Part shown: one piece after another, positions 52,418 through 60,189 of the stretch
Position numbering within the stretch: position 1 is the stretch's first letter
Layout: each line of letters starts with the position of its first letter
From: Hydrogenivirga caldilitoris
Lineage (GTDB): Bacteria > Aquificota > Aquificia > Aquificales > Aquificaceae
Direction of reading: 5' to 3'
Length of the DNA: 64,000 nt
Assembly: GCF_003664005.1 (NCBI RefSeq)
Contig: NZ_RCCJ01000001.1
Coordinates: 1,550,001 to 1,614,000, forward strand
The notes under the pieces: model-generated
The model's input: only the letters and a program-made list of their open reading frames with translations
Database searches by the model: none
What the model was told of the DNA's origin: nothing
Position numbers and translations under genes: made by a program

Positions 52418-52642
52418 ATGAGAAATATCTTTATGCCAATACTCCTGCTTCTGTTTCTTATACCCGGCTTTGTTACAGGCAAGAAGAAGGAAACTTACAT
52501 AGCCAAAACAAAGAATAATGTCAAGCATTCAAAACGAGTTAAGAGCAGAACCTACATAAGGAAGTACCCGGTAAAGTCAAACACCGCCAAGAGTGGGGAG
52601 GAATTAAAGCTTCAGGAGATTGTCAAAGACATCTATGAGTAA
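52418..52642 (+). CDS. Small secreted basic protein
   Basis: 74 aa from the ATG at 52418 with GGGGGAAG upstream. A signal peptide (about 1-20, ending G-F-V-T-G) is followed by a lysine/threonine-rich mature chain with no known domain. It sits 11 bp after dnaN and overlaps the LOG-family gene by 8 bp, so it is translated as part of that operon. Function unknown. Confidence 0.6.
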   Translation: MRNIFMPILLLLFLIPGFVTGKKKETYIAKTKNNVKHSKRVKSRTYIRKYPVKSNTAKSGEELKLQEIVKDIYE

Positions 52643-53393
52643 AGATAGTCTGAGGATAATTGAAGAGCTTAAGTTAAGACAGGGTGACACATGGCGCGTC
52701 CTCAAGATAATGAGCGAGTTCGTTCAGGGCTTTGACGAGCTTGCAAACGTTGGTCCGGCGGTAACCTTCTTTGGTAGCTCACGGAGTAAGGAGGAGGATA
52801 GATACTACAGGCTCGCCTATGAAACAGCTTTTAACCTTGGGAAGCTTGGCTATACGATAATAACTGGAGGGGGACCAGGAATAATGGAAGCTGCCAACAG
52901 GGGAGCTCACGATAGTGGGACACTGTCGGTGGGACTGAACATAGAGATACCGAGAGAGCAACACCCTAACAAATATCAGAACCTGTCCCTGAAGTTTGAT
53001 TACTTCTTTGTCAGGAAGGTCATGTTAATAAAGTATTCCTTAGCTTACGTGATATTCCCAGGTGGCTTTGGAACCTTTGACGAGCTATTTGAGGCTCTCA
53101 CCTTAATACAGACAGGAAAAAGTTATAGGTTTCCTATAATTCTGTTTGGAAGCGAGTTTTGGAAACCCCTGTTAAACTACATGGAAAGCGTTATGGTAAG
53201 GTTCGGAACCATTGATAAAGATGATATAGAATTGATGAGTCTCGTAGATTCCCCTCCTGAAGTTACCGAACTCCTTTACAAAAGAAGCAAAGAGAAGTAC
53301 CATTTCCTTGAAGAATACTACGGAGAAGAAACAACTTTTATGGAGAAGCTCAGAAGGATACTAAAGAACCATGAAGTTATTACACATAGCTGA
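52635..53393 (+). CDS. LOG-family (TIGR00730) protein, putative nucleotide 5'-monophosphate phosphoribohydrolase
   Basis: 252 aa from the ATG at 52635; a TTG at 52620 is an alternative start. The Rossmann-like fold has I-T-G-G-G-P-G-I-M-E-A-A-N-R-G-A near 79-94 and P-G-G-F-G-T-F-D-E-L near 143-152, the signature of lysine-decarboxylase-like LOG and PpnN enzymes. Members cleave nucleotide monophosphates or activate cytokinins; here purine/pyrimidine salvage is the sober guess. Overlaps the SbcD-like gene by 23 bp. Confidence 0.88.
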   Translation: MSKDSLRIIEELKLRQGDTWRVLKIMSEFVQGFDELANVGPAVTFFGSSRSKEEDRYYRLAYETAFNLGKLGYTIITGGGPGIMEAANRGAHDSGTLSVGLNIEIPREQHPNKYQNLSLKFDYFFVRKVMLIKYSLAYVIFPGGFGTFDELFEALTLIQTGKSYRFPIILFGSEFWKPLLNYMESVMVRFGTIDKDDIELMSLVDSPPEVTELLYKRSKEKYHFLEEYYGEETTFMEKLRRILKNHEVITHS

Positions 53394-54501
53394 CCTTCAT
53401 GCAGGGAAAACGCTGGGGAAAGTTAGCAGAAACCCAGACCTTGAGTATGCACTTTCTCAGGTGGTTGAGTACGCGAAGGAGGACGGAACAGAAGTCCTCC
53501 TGGTGGCGGGAGATGTTTTTGACAAAGCTAACCCCGATAACGAGTCAAAGGAGCTTATATTTGATTTCTTCCTCAGGCTCAAGAATATAGGAACGGAAGT
53601 GGTTGTGATAGCCGGTAACCACGACAGCTATGACTTTATGAAGAGCATAAAGGGGCTCACCAAGCTTGCGAACGTCCACATATACGATAGACCGAGCAAA
53701 GAGCACTTCCTTTACTCCGTTGGAGAGCTGAAGGTTGCCTGTCTCCCCTATCCCTCCGAGAGGGTTATCACCGGAGCGGACGAGGATTCAAAGAAGAGTT
53801 ACGCTGAACTGGTTGGGAAGTTCATAAGGTTCCTGGCAGAGTCCGTTAAAGATGCAAGGTTTAAAGTCCTGTTAGCTCATCTATTTATAGCCGGTTCTAC
53901 TTACACAAAGACGGAAAGGGAAGCTACGATAACCCATCACTACGCAGTACAGCCGGCGAGCTTAAGTGATATTTTTGATTACGTTGCCCTTGGACATGTT
54001 CACAAACATCAGAGGATTGAAAAAGCTCCAACTTACGCTTACTATACGGGTTCTCTGTATCAGCTGGACTTCTCAGAGGCGGGAGACAAGAAGTTTTTCA
54101 ACAGAATCCTCTTTGAAGATGTACAGCCCAGGATAGAGGTGGTTGAGCTCTCCCTGAAAAACCCCTTGAGCGTTTTCAATATAGAGCAGAGCAAGATTAT
54201 GGGTGAGCTTGATAAGATGAAAGCTACACCCGGCTACCTAAAGATTGTGATAAAGGTTGAGGATAAGACAAAGATGCCACCTCTAATAGAGAAGCTTAGA
54301 GAAGAGCTTGGAGAGAAGCTTATAAAGATAGAACAGATAGAGGATTCCGATAAGGGCAAACCAGGTTCACCACACCCCGGTACCCTTGATCCGTTAAAGC
54401 TATACAGGGAGTACTACCAATCAGCTTACGGGAAAGAACTCCCCGAAGAGATAGAGAAAAAGTTTCTGGAGCTACTCAGGGAAGCGGAAGGGAGTATATA
54501 A
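53371..54501 (+). CDS. SbcD/Mre11-like DNA repair exonuclease
   Basis: 376 aa calcineurin-like phosphoesterase. Metal motifs: H-I-A-D-L-H near 5-10, V-A-G-D-V-F-D near 46-52, G-N-H-D near 86-89, and A-L-G-H-V-H near 208-213. The C-terminal capping region is short. Expected to pair with an SbcC/Rad50 ATPase in double-strand-break end processing, but no sbcC is adjacent. Overlaps the LOG gene by 23 bp; next gene starts 9 bp later. Confidence 0.88.
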   Translation: MKLLHIADLHAGKTLGKVSRNPDLEYALSQVVEYAKEDGTEVLLVAGDVFDKANPDNESKELIFDFFLRLKNIGTEVVVIAGNHDSYDFMKSIKGLTKLANVHIYDRPSKEHFLYSVGELKVACLPYPSERVITGADEDSKKSYAELVGKFIRFLAESVKDARFKVLLAHLFIAGSTYTKTEREATITHHYAVQPASLSDIFDYVALGHVHKHQRIEKAPTYAYYTGSLYQLDFSEAGDKKFFNRILFEDVQPRIEVVELSLKNPLSVFNIEQSKIMGELDKMKATPGYLKIVIKVEDKTKMPPLIEKLREELGEKLIKIEQIEDSDKGKPGSPHPGTLDPLKLYREYYQSAYGKELPEEIEKKFLELLREAEGSI

Positions 54502-54510
54502 TAGGTATCC

Positions 54511-55119
54511 ATGAGATACGACGTTATCATAATTGGTGGAGGAGCTTCCGGTTTGTCATGCGCTTTAACTCTCGCCTCCGCAAAGGGAAGAGGTTGGGAC
54601 TGGGCAGAGAACAGAAGATACCTTGTTCTGGATACGAATCGCTCAGATATGAACAGGGCGCTGTTTAAAAACGTTCCGGGTATACCTTACGGTACGACCG
54701 GGAAAGAACTGCTGCAGAATATAAAAGCTCAGATAAAATCCTTTGGAGATGTTGATTTCCTGGAAGAGGAAGCCGTTAAGGTAGAAGGGAACAAAGGTAA
54801 CTTTACAGTAACCACTAAGGGTGGCAAGACCTTCACCTCTGAGTTTGTGGTACTGGCAAGCGGTTTTCACAGATTTGATATAGAGTGTAAAGGTGTTGAG
54901 GTTTTAGATAACCCCAAATCTCCCAAGCCTGGCAGGATTATGGTTAAACATGACGGGGACTACAGGGTGAAGGAAGGCTTATACGTTGCAGGTCTCCTCG
55001 CAGGAGGAAGCTCCATGTTTACAATTGCTGCCGGGATAGGGGTCCAGGTTGCCATAAATATACTCTCCGAGTGGGCTGGAAAACCCATAGTAATCCATGA
55101 CGTTCCGGAGGAAGGTTGA
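54511..55119 (+). CDS. Minimal FAD-dependent oxidoreductase, thioredoxin-reductase-like
   Basis: 202 aa. Dinucleotide motif I-I-G-G-G-A-S-G-L-S at 7-16, a second half motif V-V-L-A-S-G, and the C-terminal Y-V-A-G-L-L-A-G-G-S FAD motif near 162-171. The NADPH-binding domain and the redox C-x-x-C of true thioredoxin reductases are absent; overall length is about two thirds of normal. It may use an external electron donor or be a flavin-binding sensor. Coupled to the next gene by a TTGA overlap. Confidence 0.78.
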   Translation: MRYDVIIIGGGASGLSCALTLASAKGRGWDWAENRRYLVLDTNRSDMNRALFKNVPGIPYGTTGKELLQNIKAQIKSFGDVDFLEEEAVKVEGNKGNFTVTTKGGKTFTSEFVVLASGFHRFDIECKGVEVLDNPKSPKPGRIMVKHDGDYRVKEGLYVAGLLAGGSSMFTIAAGIGVQVAINILSEWAGKPIVIHDVPEEG

Positions 55120-55991
55120 TAAAGAGATTAGCCCTCCCCCTGCTGATCTCAGCTCTTTTCCTGTTTCTATTTCTCTACCTTATCCCCTTTAAAGAGATAA
55201 CAACTCTAATTTCAAGTATAGAGGGAAAAGAGCTTTTGGGTGCCTTTCTTCTGTACACGCTCAGTCAGATAACCAGGAGCCTGAGGTGGAAGATTCTTCT
55301 CAGGGAATTGAGCCTGGTAGAAGCTTACCTGATAAATTCCGCAAATATATTCCTGAACAACCTCCTGCCCGCTCGGACAGGAGAGCTGAGCTGGTTTTAC
55401 TACGCAAAGAGGCTGGGTGTGGAATTGAAGAGTTCTCTCTGGAGCTTCTTCTTGGGAAGGCTGTATGACCTCTTAGGCTTGTTGTTACTATTTATTCTAT
55501 CTTACGCTTTTAATAAAAGCCCTGTGCTCATTATCTTAAGCCTCCTGGGACTGCTCGGTTTTTCACTCCTCCTGCCTATGGTGTGTGTGGTTATACCTTC
55601 CGTTGGAAAGTTGATAGAGTTTAAAAGTTTCCTAAAGAGGGAGCTTACACCCTCCCTGTCCTTAAAGTTATCCCTTCTTTCCACGCTGAGCTTTTTTCTA
55701 AAGGCTCTTTCGCTTTTTATCTTAATGAGCGGGTATCTAAGCTTAGATTTCTTCAAATTCTCCTTCGCCTTTGCAGGTGGTGAACTCACAACAATACTAC
55801 CCGTGCATGGTTTCATGGGTTTCGGAACTTACGAGGCGGGTTTTCTGTTGCCTCTGAAGGTCATGGGCGAGGAGTTTAAGGAAGGGTTGAAAGTTGGTTT
55901 CGCAGTTCACACCTTTCTGCTGCTGGCCTCCGCATTCTGGGGACTGATATCTATACTACTCCTGCATACTCTCTCTCGTAAATATCCCTGA
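55116..55991 (+). CDS. Lysylphosphatidylglycerol synthase TM region/UPF0104-type flippase-like membrane protein
   Basis: 291 aa with about eight transmembrane helices. N-N-L-L-P-A-R-T-G-E near 82-91 matches the conserved N-x-x-P-x-R-x-G-E loop of the UPF0104/AglD family, and L-P-V-H-G-F-M-G-F-G-T-Y-E near 228-240 the second signature. Family members flip or modify polyprenyl-linked or phospholipid substrates. The start is TTG, overlapping the flavoprotein stop. Its 3' end overlaps dxr by 41 bp on the other strand. Confidence 0.82.
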   Translation: MIKRLALPLLISALFLFLFLYLIPFKEITTLISSIEGKELLGAFLLYTLSQITRSLRWKILLRELSLVEAYLINSANIFLNNLLPARTGELSWFYYAKRLGVELKSSLWSFFLGRLYDLLGLLLLFILSYAFNKSPVLIILSLLGLLGFSLLLPMVCVVIPSVGKLIEFKSFLKRELTPSLSLKLSLLSTLSFFLKALSLFILMSGYLSLDFFKFSFAFAGGELTTILPVHGFMGFGTYEAGFLLPLKVMGEEFKEGLKVGFAVHTFLLLASAFWGLISILLLHTLSRKYP

Positions 55992-57096
55992 CTTTAGCTC
56001 TTCCCCACTCAACAGCCGCAAGTATCTCATCAATACTCCTCGGGTCTGATATGTTCACCTCAGAAAGAGTCTTCTCTATGATTTCCACTATCTTCAGAAA
56101 CCCTATCCTTCCCTCCAGGAAGAGCTCCACAGCCTCTTCGTCAGCGCCCAGAAGCACAGGAATGTAAACGCCACCCATCTCCCCAGCCCACCTTGCAAGG
56201 TAAAGGGCTCTAAACTTGTCCGTATCAACCTCCTCAAAGCTGACCGGGGAAAGCTCAGGTAGGGGTTTCCTCTCAAAGGGGTAAGTTTTACGTTCCGGAT
56301 AGAAAAGGGCATGCATTATAGGTATCTTCATATCAGTCTGAGATGCATGCATAAAGAAAGAGCCGTCTTTTAGCTCAACCACACCATGAACTACACTCTG
56401 GGGGTGTATCACAACCTTTATCCTATCCATATCAAGGCAGAACAGATTCATGGCTTCAAGGAGCTCAAAACCCTTGTTCATCAACGTGGCTGAGTCAATA
56501 GTTATCTTAGCCCCCATGTTCCACCTTGGATGTCTGAGAGCCTGCTCTTTCGTAGCCTTACTCATCTCCTCCAGACTCCAGTCCTTGAAAGGACCGCCAG
56601 AGGCGGTAAGGTAAACGAACCGTATGTCCTTTACGTCAATGTCTCTGAGGAGCTGAAACAGAGCGTTGTGTTCACTATCAACGGGTATAACCCTTTCCCT
56701 ATTCTCCTTTACGAGCTCTCCTAAGCATATTATGGATTCCTTGTTGGAGGCAAGAAGCAGCTTCCCACTCTTGAGAACCACATGGGCAGGTTTTATACCG
56801 TTAACACCTGACACAGCGTTCATCACCCTGTCGGACAGAGCAACAGCTGCATGGAGCCCCTCATCGCCAAGCATGTGCTGTGTACCCTTTGGAAGGGAAG
56901 AAAGCCAATCTTTAGAAGGCTCTTCATAAGTAACAACAAGCTCCGGCTTGAACTTTCTCGTTTGTAGGAGAAGTGTATCCGATGCCCTGCGCGCAAGGAG
57001 GGCTTTAACCTCTATTTCTTCGGGGAACTTCTCAGCCACCTCAAGGGTCTGAGTTCCCACCGAACCCGTAGAGCCAAGAACAGCAAGTTTTATCAT
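55951..57096 (-). CDS. dxr: 1-deoxy-D-xylulose 5-phosphate reductoisomerase
   Basis: 381 aa MEP-pathway enzyme for isoprenoid precursors. N-terminal NADPH motif G-S-T-G-S-V-G-T-Q-T, A-S-N-K-E-S near 115, V-D-S-E-H-N-A near 137-143 with the metal-binding aspartate and glutamate, and M-N-K-G-F-E near 210. Only 22 bp separate it from the divergent small gene at 57119; a TATAAC box ends 5 nt before its ATG. Confidence 0.95.
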   Translation of the reverse strand: MIKLAVLGSTGSVGTQTLEVAEKFPEEIEVKALLARRASDTLLLQTRKFKPELVVTYEEPSKDWLSSLPKGTQHMLGDEGLHAAVALSDRVMNAVSGVNGIKPAHVVLKSGKLLLASNKESIICLGELVKENRERVIPVDSEHNALFQLLRDIDVKDIRFVYLTASGGPFKDWSLEEMSKATKEQALRHPRWNMGAKITIDSATLMNKGFELLEAMNLFCLDMDRIKVVIHPQSVVHGVVELKDGSFFMHASQTDMKIPIMHALFYPERKTYPFERKPLPELSPVSFEEVDTDKFRALYLARWAGEMGGVYIPVLLGADEEAVELFLEGRIGFLKIVEIIEKTLSEVNISDPRSIDEILAAVEWGRAKVRDIYEREYAGVV

Positions 57097-57101
57097 AACC
57101 T

Positions 57102-57109
57102 GTTATATT
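57102..57109. promoter_or_regulatory. Overlapping divergent -10 boxes of dxr and the 57119 gene
   Basis: Minus strand TATAAC at 57107-57102 (5 nt from the dxr ATG) and plus strand TATATT at 57104-57109 (9 nt from the 57119 ATG) share most of the same bases. The two promoters cannot both be occupied at once. Confidence 0.45.
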
Positions 57110-57118
57110 TTATTTCCT

Positions 57119-57316
57119 ATGACACCCCAATGCCTTTTCATGTTCTTATTGGGCTTCTTTGCAGGGTTTATAACCGCCCTTGCCCTTATAGTGGGAGTTA
57201 TAGTGCTACCCATAATCCTTGGAGTCGTCCTTGTCCTGGGCATAATAGCTTACTTCAGATACAGGAAGGAGCAAAAGAGAAGGGAGGAGATACTTAGGGA
57301 GTTTTGGGGAGAGTGA
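57119..57316 (+). CDS. Small membrane protein
   Basis: 65 aa. One long or two closely spaced hydrophobic helices span about 5-46, followed by a strongly charged C-terminal tail (R-K-E-Q-K-R-R-E-E-I). No family recognised. The gene fills the space between dxr and nuoN, has a plausible leaderless promoter and neighbour-like codon use. It is convergent with nuoN with 2 bp between stops. Confidence 0.6.
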   Translation: MTPQCLFMFLLGFFAGFITALALIVGVIVLPIILGVVLVLGIIAYFRYRKEQKRREEILREFWGE

Positions 57317-57318
57317 TA

Positions 57319-58710
57319 TTATACCAGTCTCAGTAACAGGTTCAGGACCGTATTGGGGAAAATACCGAAGAACATAACAGCTGCACCAGAAACTACAAGG
57401 GCAAAAGACTCCCCAGCGGATATAGATGTGGCTCCCCAGTCCCTTTCCTTTTCATGAAGGAACATATAAACGATGACCTTCAGGTAGTAGCCGGCAGATA
57501 TTATGCTCGCAAGCACGAACAGGATCGCCAGGAGAAACATCTGGCTTTTCACAAGACCCATGAATATGCCCAACTTACCGACAAATACGGCCATTGGAGG
57601 TATACCTATAAGGGCAAACAAAAATAGGGCAAGGAAGGAAGCCAGAAGAGGATGCTCCTTTGCGACACCCTTAAAGTCCAAAAAGTGATGGCTCCAGCCC
57701 TCCTTCTTTTCCAGAACGGAGAGAACGGTAAAAGCTCCAAAGGTAGCAATGGCATACACAAATACGTAAAACAGGAGTGAGGTCATAAGAAGTTTATCAA
57801 CGGCTGTGAGAGCGAGGGTGAAGTAGCCAGCGTGAGCTATGGAGGAATAAGCGAGGAGTCTCTTTACACTCCGCTGGGCATAAGCCATTAAATTACCGTA
57901 AAACATGGAAGCAACCGATATCGTACCTATAAGGAACTGCCACTGGGGAAGTGCAGAGAACATATAAACAGTAAGTTTAACGAACAGAAAATACATAGCT
58001 ATCTTTGGAACTGTGGCAAGGAAAGAGGTTGTTGGGGTTGGGGCTCCTTCGTAAGCATCAGGCGTCCAGAAGTGAAAGGGAACTGCGGAAACCTTAAGAG
58101 CCAGGGATGACATTATGAAGAGGACACCGAGGGCAAATATCGGATCTGTTGCACTCTGAAACCCGAGAAGGGGACTCCCCGTGGCTCCGTAAACGAGTCC
58201 AGCACCAAGAGCAAACATTGAGGTTCCTGTAGTACCGATCACAAGGTACTTAAAGGCTCCTTCCTTGGAGAAGTACTCCCTCCTGAAAAGTCCAACGAGT
58301 ATGTACATAGTTATTGAAGCAAGCTCAAGACCCACAAAAATTATGGCAAGATTCTCAGAAGAAAGCATAACCATAAAACCCAGTAAAGCTATCAGATAAA
58401 GATAGGAAAGCTCACTATAAACAGACCTCTTCTTTATAAAGAAGTCGTAAGAAGATATAAGAACCATACCAGTAACTGCCAGCAGGAAAAATTTGGCTAT
58501 AAGGTTAAAGCCTGTTACAGTAAAGCCATTGAAGAGGGTGCTTGCGGGATAGTTCACAAAGAAAATGGAAAAGGCTGAAAGCACAACCGTTATAAAACCT
58601 ATAACGGTTAGGGACTTGTAATACCTCTCTTTAAGCAGAAGTTCAAGAGCAAATATCAACAGTATTCCAAAGGAAAGAACCATCTCTGGCAAAAGGGCAT
58701 TCCAATTCAA
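57319..58710 (-). CDS. nuoN: NADH-quinone oxidoreductase subunit N
   Basis: 463 aa proton-pumping antiporter-like subunit with about 14 membrane helices. The motif F-V-G-L-E-L-A-S-I near 125 carries the conserved glutamate, and K-V-S-A-V-P-F-H-F-W-T-P-D-A-Y-E-G near 205-222 contains the key lysine and the half-channel histidine. Last gene of the nuo operon, 3 bp after nuoM. It is part of the complex I membrane arm. Confidence 0.96.
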   Translation of the reverse strand: MNWNALLPEMVLSFGILLIFALELLLKERYYKSLTVIGFITVVLSAFSIFFVNYPASTLFNGFTVTGFNLIAKFFLLAVTGMVLISSYDFFIKKRSVYSELSYLYLIALLGFMVMLSSENLAIIFVGLELASITMYILVGLFRREYFSKEGAFKYLVIGTTGTSMFALGAGLVYGATGSPLLGFQSATDPIFALGVLFIMSSLALKVSAVPFHFWTPDAYEGAPTPTTSFLATVPKIAMYFLFVKLTVYMFSALPQWQFLIGTISVASMFYGNLMAYAQRSVKRLLAYSSIAHAGYFTLALTAVDKLLMTSLLFYVFVYAIATFGAFTVLSVLEKKEGWSHHFLDFKGVAKEHPLLASFLALFLFALIGIPPMAVFVGKLGIFMGLVKSQMFLLAILFVLASIISAGYYLKVIVYMFLHEKERDWGATSISAGESFALVVSGAAVMFFGIFPNTVLNLLLRLV

Positions 58711-58713
58711 GGT

Positions 58714-60189
58714 TTAACCTCCAAACACTAGCTTTACGGTATGGTCAACTATCCTAACAAAGGGAGCCGGATACAGTCCCATAACGAAAGCTACAAAGAG
58801 TATAAGGGCAAAGGGTATAAAATGGTGTGCTTCCACATCTCTGAGCTGGGACCACTTCTCCCTTCTATGGTCAGTTATGGTCTCTTCCTCCAGCATAACC
58901 CTCTTATACATGTACAGGAAGTACGCTGCTCCCAGTATCATACCGGTTCCAGCTATAACCGCCCATACTGGGTGAGCCTTGAAGGTACCCAAGAGGACGA
59001 GGAACTCCGCTATAAAGCCTGCAAGACCGGGAAGCCCTATGCCTGCAAGACCAGATATCATAAAGAGTACAGCAAAGTTAGGTAGGTACCTGGCAAGTCC
59101 TCCCAAGTCATCCATGTTGTAAGAGTGTATCCTGTCATAGATAAAACCTGCAGCAAAGAAAAGTGCTCCGGAGGAGAGACCATGGGCTATCATCATGTAA
59201 ACGGCACCGTTGAGAGCATCCTTATCCAGAGCGAAAGTTCCCAGTGTAACTATTCCCATATGAGATATGGAAGAGTAAGCTATAAGTCTCTTTATATGGG
59301 TCTGAGCTATCGCCATCATCGCGGCGTAAATTATGGCTATCACACTGAGGGTAAATATGAGAGGTATGTAATACTTTGAAGCGTCTGGAAAGAGGGGCAG
59401 AGAGTACCTAACAAAACCGAAGGTCCCCATTTTCAAGAGAACGCCAGCAAGTATAACTGACCCCGCGGTTGGTGCTTCAACGTGGGCATCAGGAAGCCAA
59501 GTATGAACTGGGAACATGGGAATTTTAACGGCAAATCCTATACCGAACAGCAGGAAGGCTGCAAGCTGAATCCAAAGAGGGTAACCCATCTTAGCATGCT
59601 CAATGTAGTCAAAGGTGATCTGTCCTGTGGCAAAGTACCCGTAAACTATCACGCTTGCGAGACCCAACAACAGGAAGAGACTACCAAAGAAGGTATATAT
59701 AAAGAACTTGTTAGCAGCGTATACTTTCCTATCGTGCCCCCAGAAGCCTATTATGAAGTACATCGGGATGAGCATCCCCTCCCAGAATATGTAAAAGAGA
59801 AAGAAGTCAAGAGCAGAGAAAACACCAAGACAGGCAGTTTCCAGAAGGAGAAAAAGGGCTGTGTAAAGGACGGGTCTATCCTCTATCTTCCAAGACCAGA
59901 TGAATGCCGCAAGAAACAACAAGGTTGTCATAACCAAAAGGGAGACAGCCATGCCATCAAGTCCAAGATGGTAGGATATGCCGAGGCTCGGTATCCAGCT
60001 CAGCTTTGTGACGAACTGGAAACCCTCCCTTGAAAAGTCAAAGCTCAGAAAGAGAACGAGGGAAAGTAAGAAAACTATTCCAGACACGGCAACAGAGGCA
60101 AATTTTGCGAAGACCTCATTCCTGACTACAGCTACAACCGCCGCAGTTATAAGCGGGAGGAATATAACAAGACTAAGGACATGCTCCAT
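58714..60189 (-). CDS. nuoM: NADH-quinone oxidoreductase subunit M
   Basis: 491 aa from the ATG at 60189, which has GGAGGATA upstream; an upstream extension in the same frame lies inside nuoL. About 14 membrane helices. W-E-G-M-L-I-P-M-Y near 138 has the conserved glutamate; K-I-P-M-F-P-V-H-T-W-L-P-D-A-H-V near 220 the lysine/histidine proton path. Shares one base with the nuoL stop (TGATG). Confidence 0.96.
   Translation of the reverse strand: MEHVLSLVIFLPLITAAVVAVVRNEVFAKFASVAVSGIVFLLSLVLFLSFDFSREGFQFVTKLSWIPSLGISYHLGLDGMAVSLLVMTTLLFLAAFIWSWKIEDRPVLYTALFLLLETACLGVFSALDFFLFYIFWEGMLIPMYFIIGFWGHDRKVYAANKFFIYTFFGSLFLLLGLASVIVYGYFATGQITFDYIEHAKMGYPLWIQLAAFLLFGIGFAVKIPMFPVHTWLPDAHVEAPTAGSVILAGVLLKMGTFGFVRYSLPLFPDASKYYIPLIFTLSVIAIIYAAMMAIAQTHIKRLIAYSSISHMGIVTLGTFALDKDALNGAVYMMIAHGLSSGALFFAAGFIYDRIHSYNMDDLGGLARYLPNFAVLFMISGLAGIGLPGLAGFIAEFLVLLGTFKAHPVWAVIAGTGMILGAAYFLYMYKRVMLEEETITDHRREKWSQLRDVEAHHFIPFALILFVAFVMGLYPAPFVRIVDHTVKLVFGG

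Noticed and set aside
59482-60033. 183-codon plus-strand frame opposite nuoM
   Set aside because: Complement shadow of a conserved membrane gene; Lys/Gly/Glu-rich nonsense with no ribosome-binding site.
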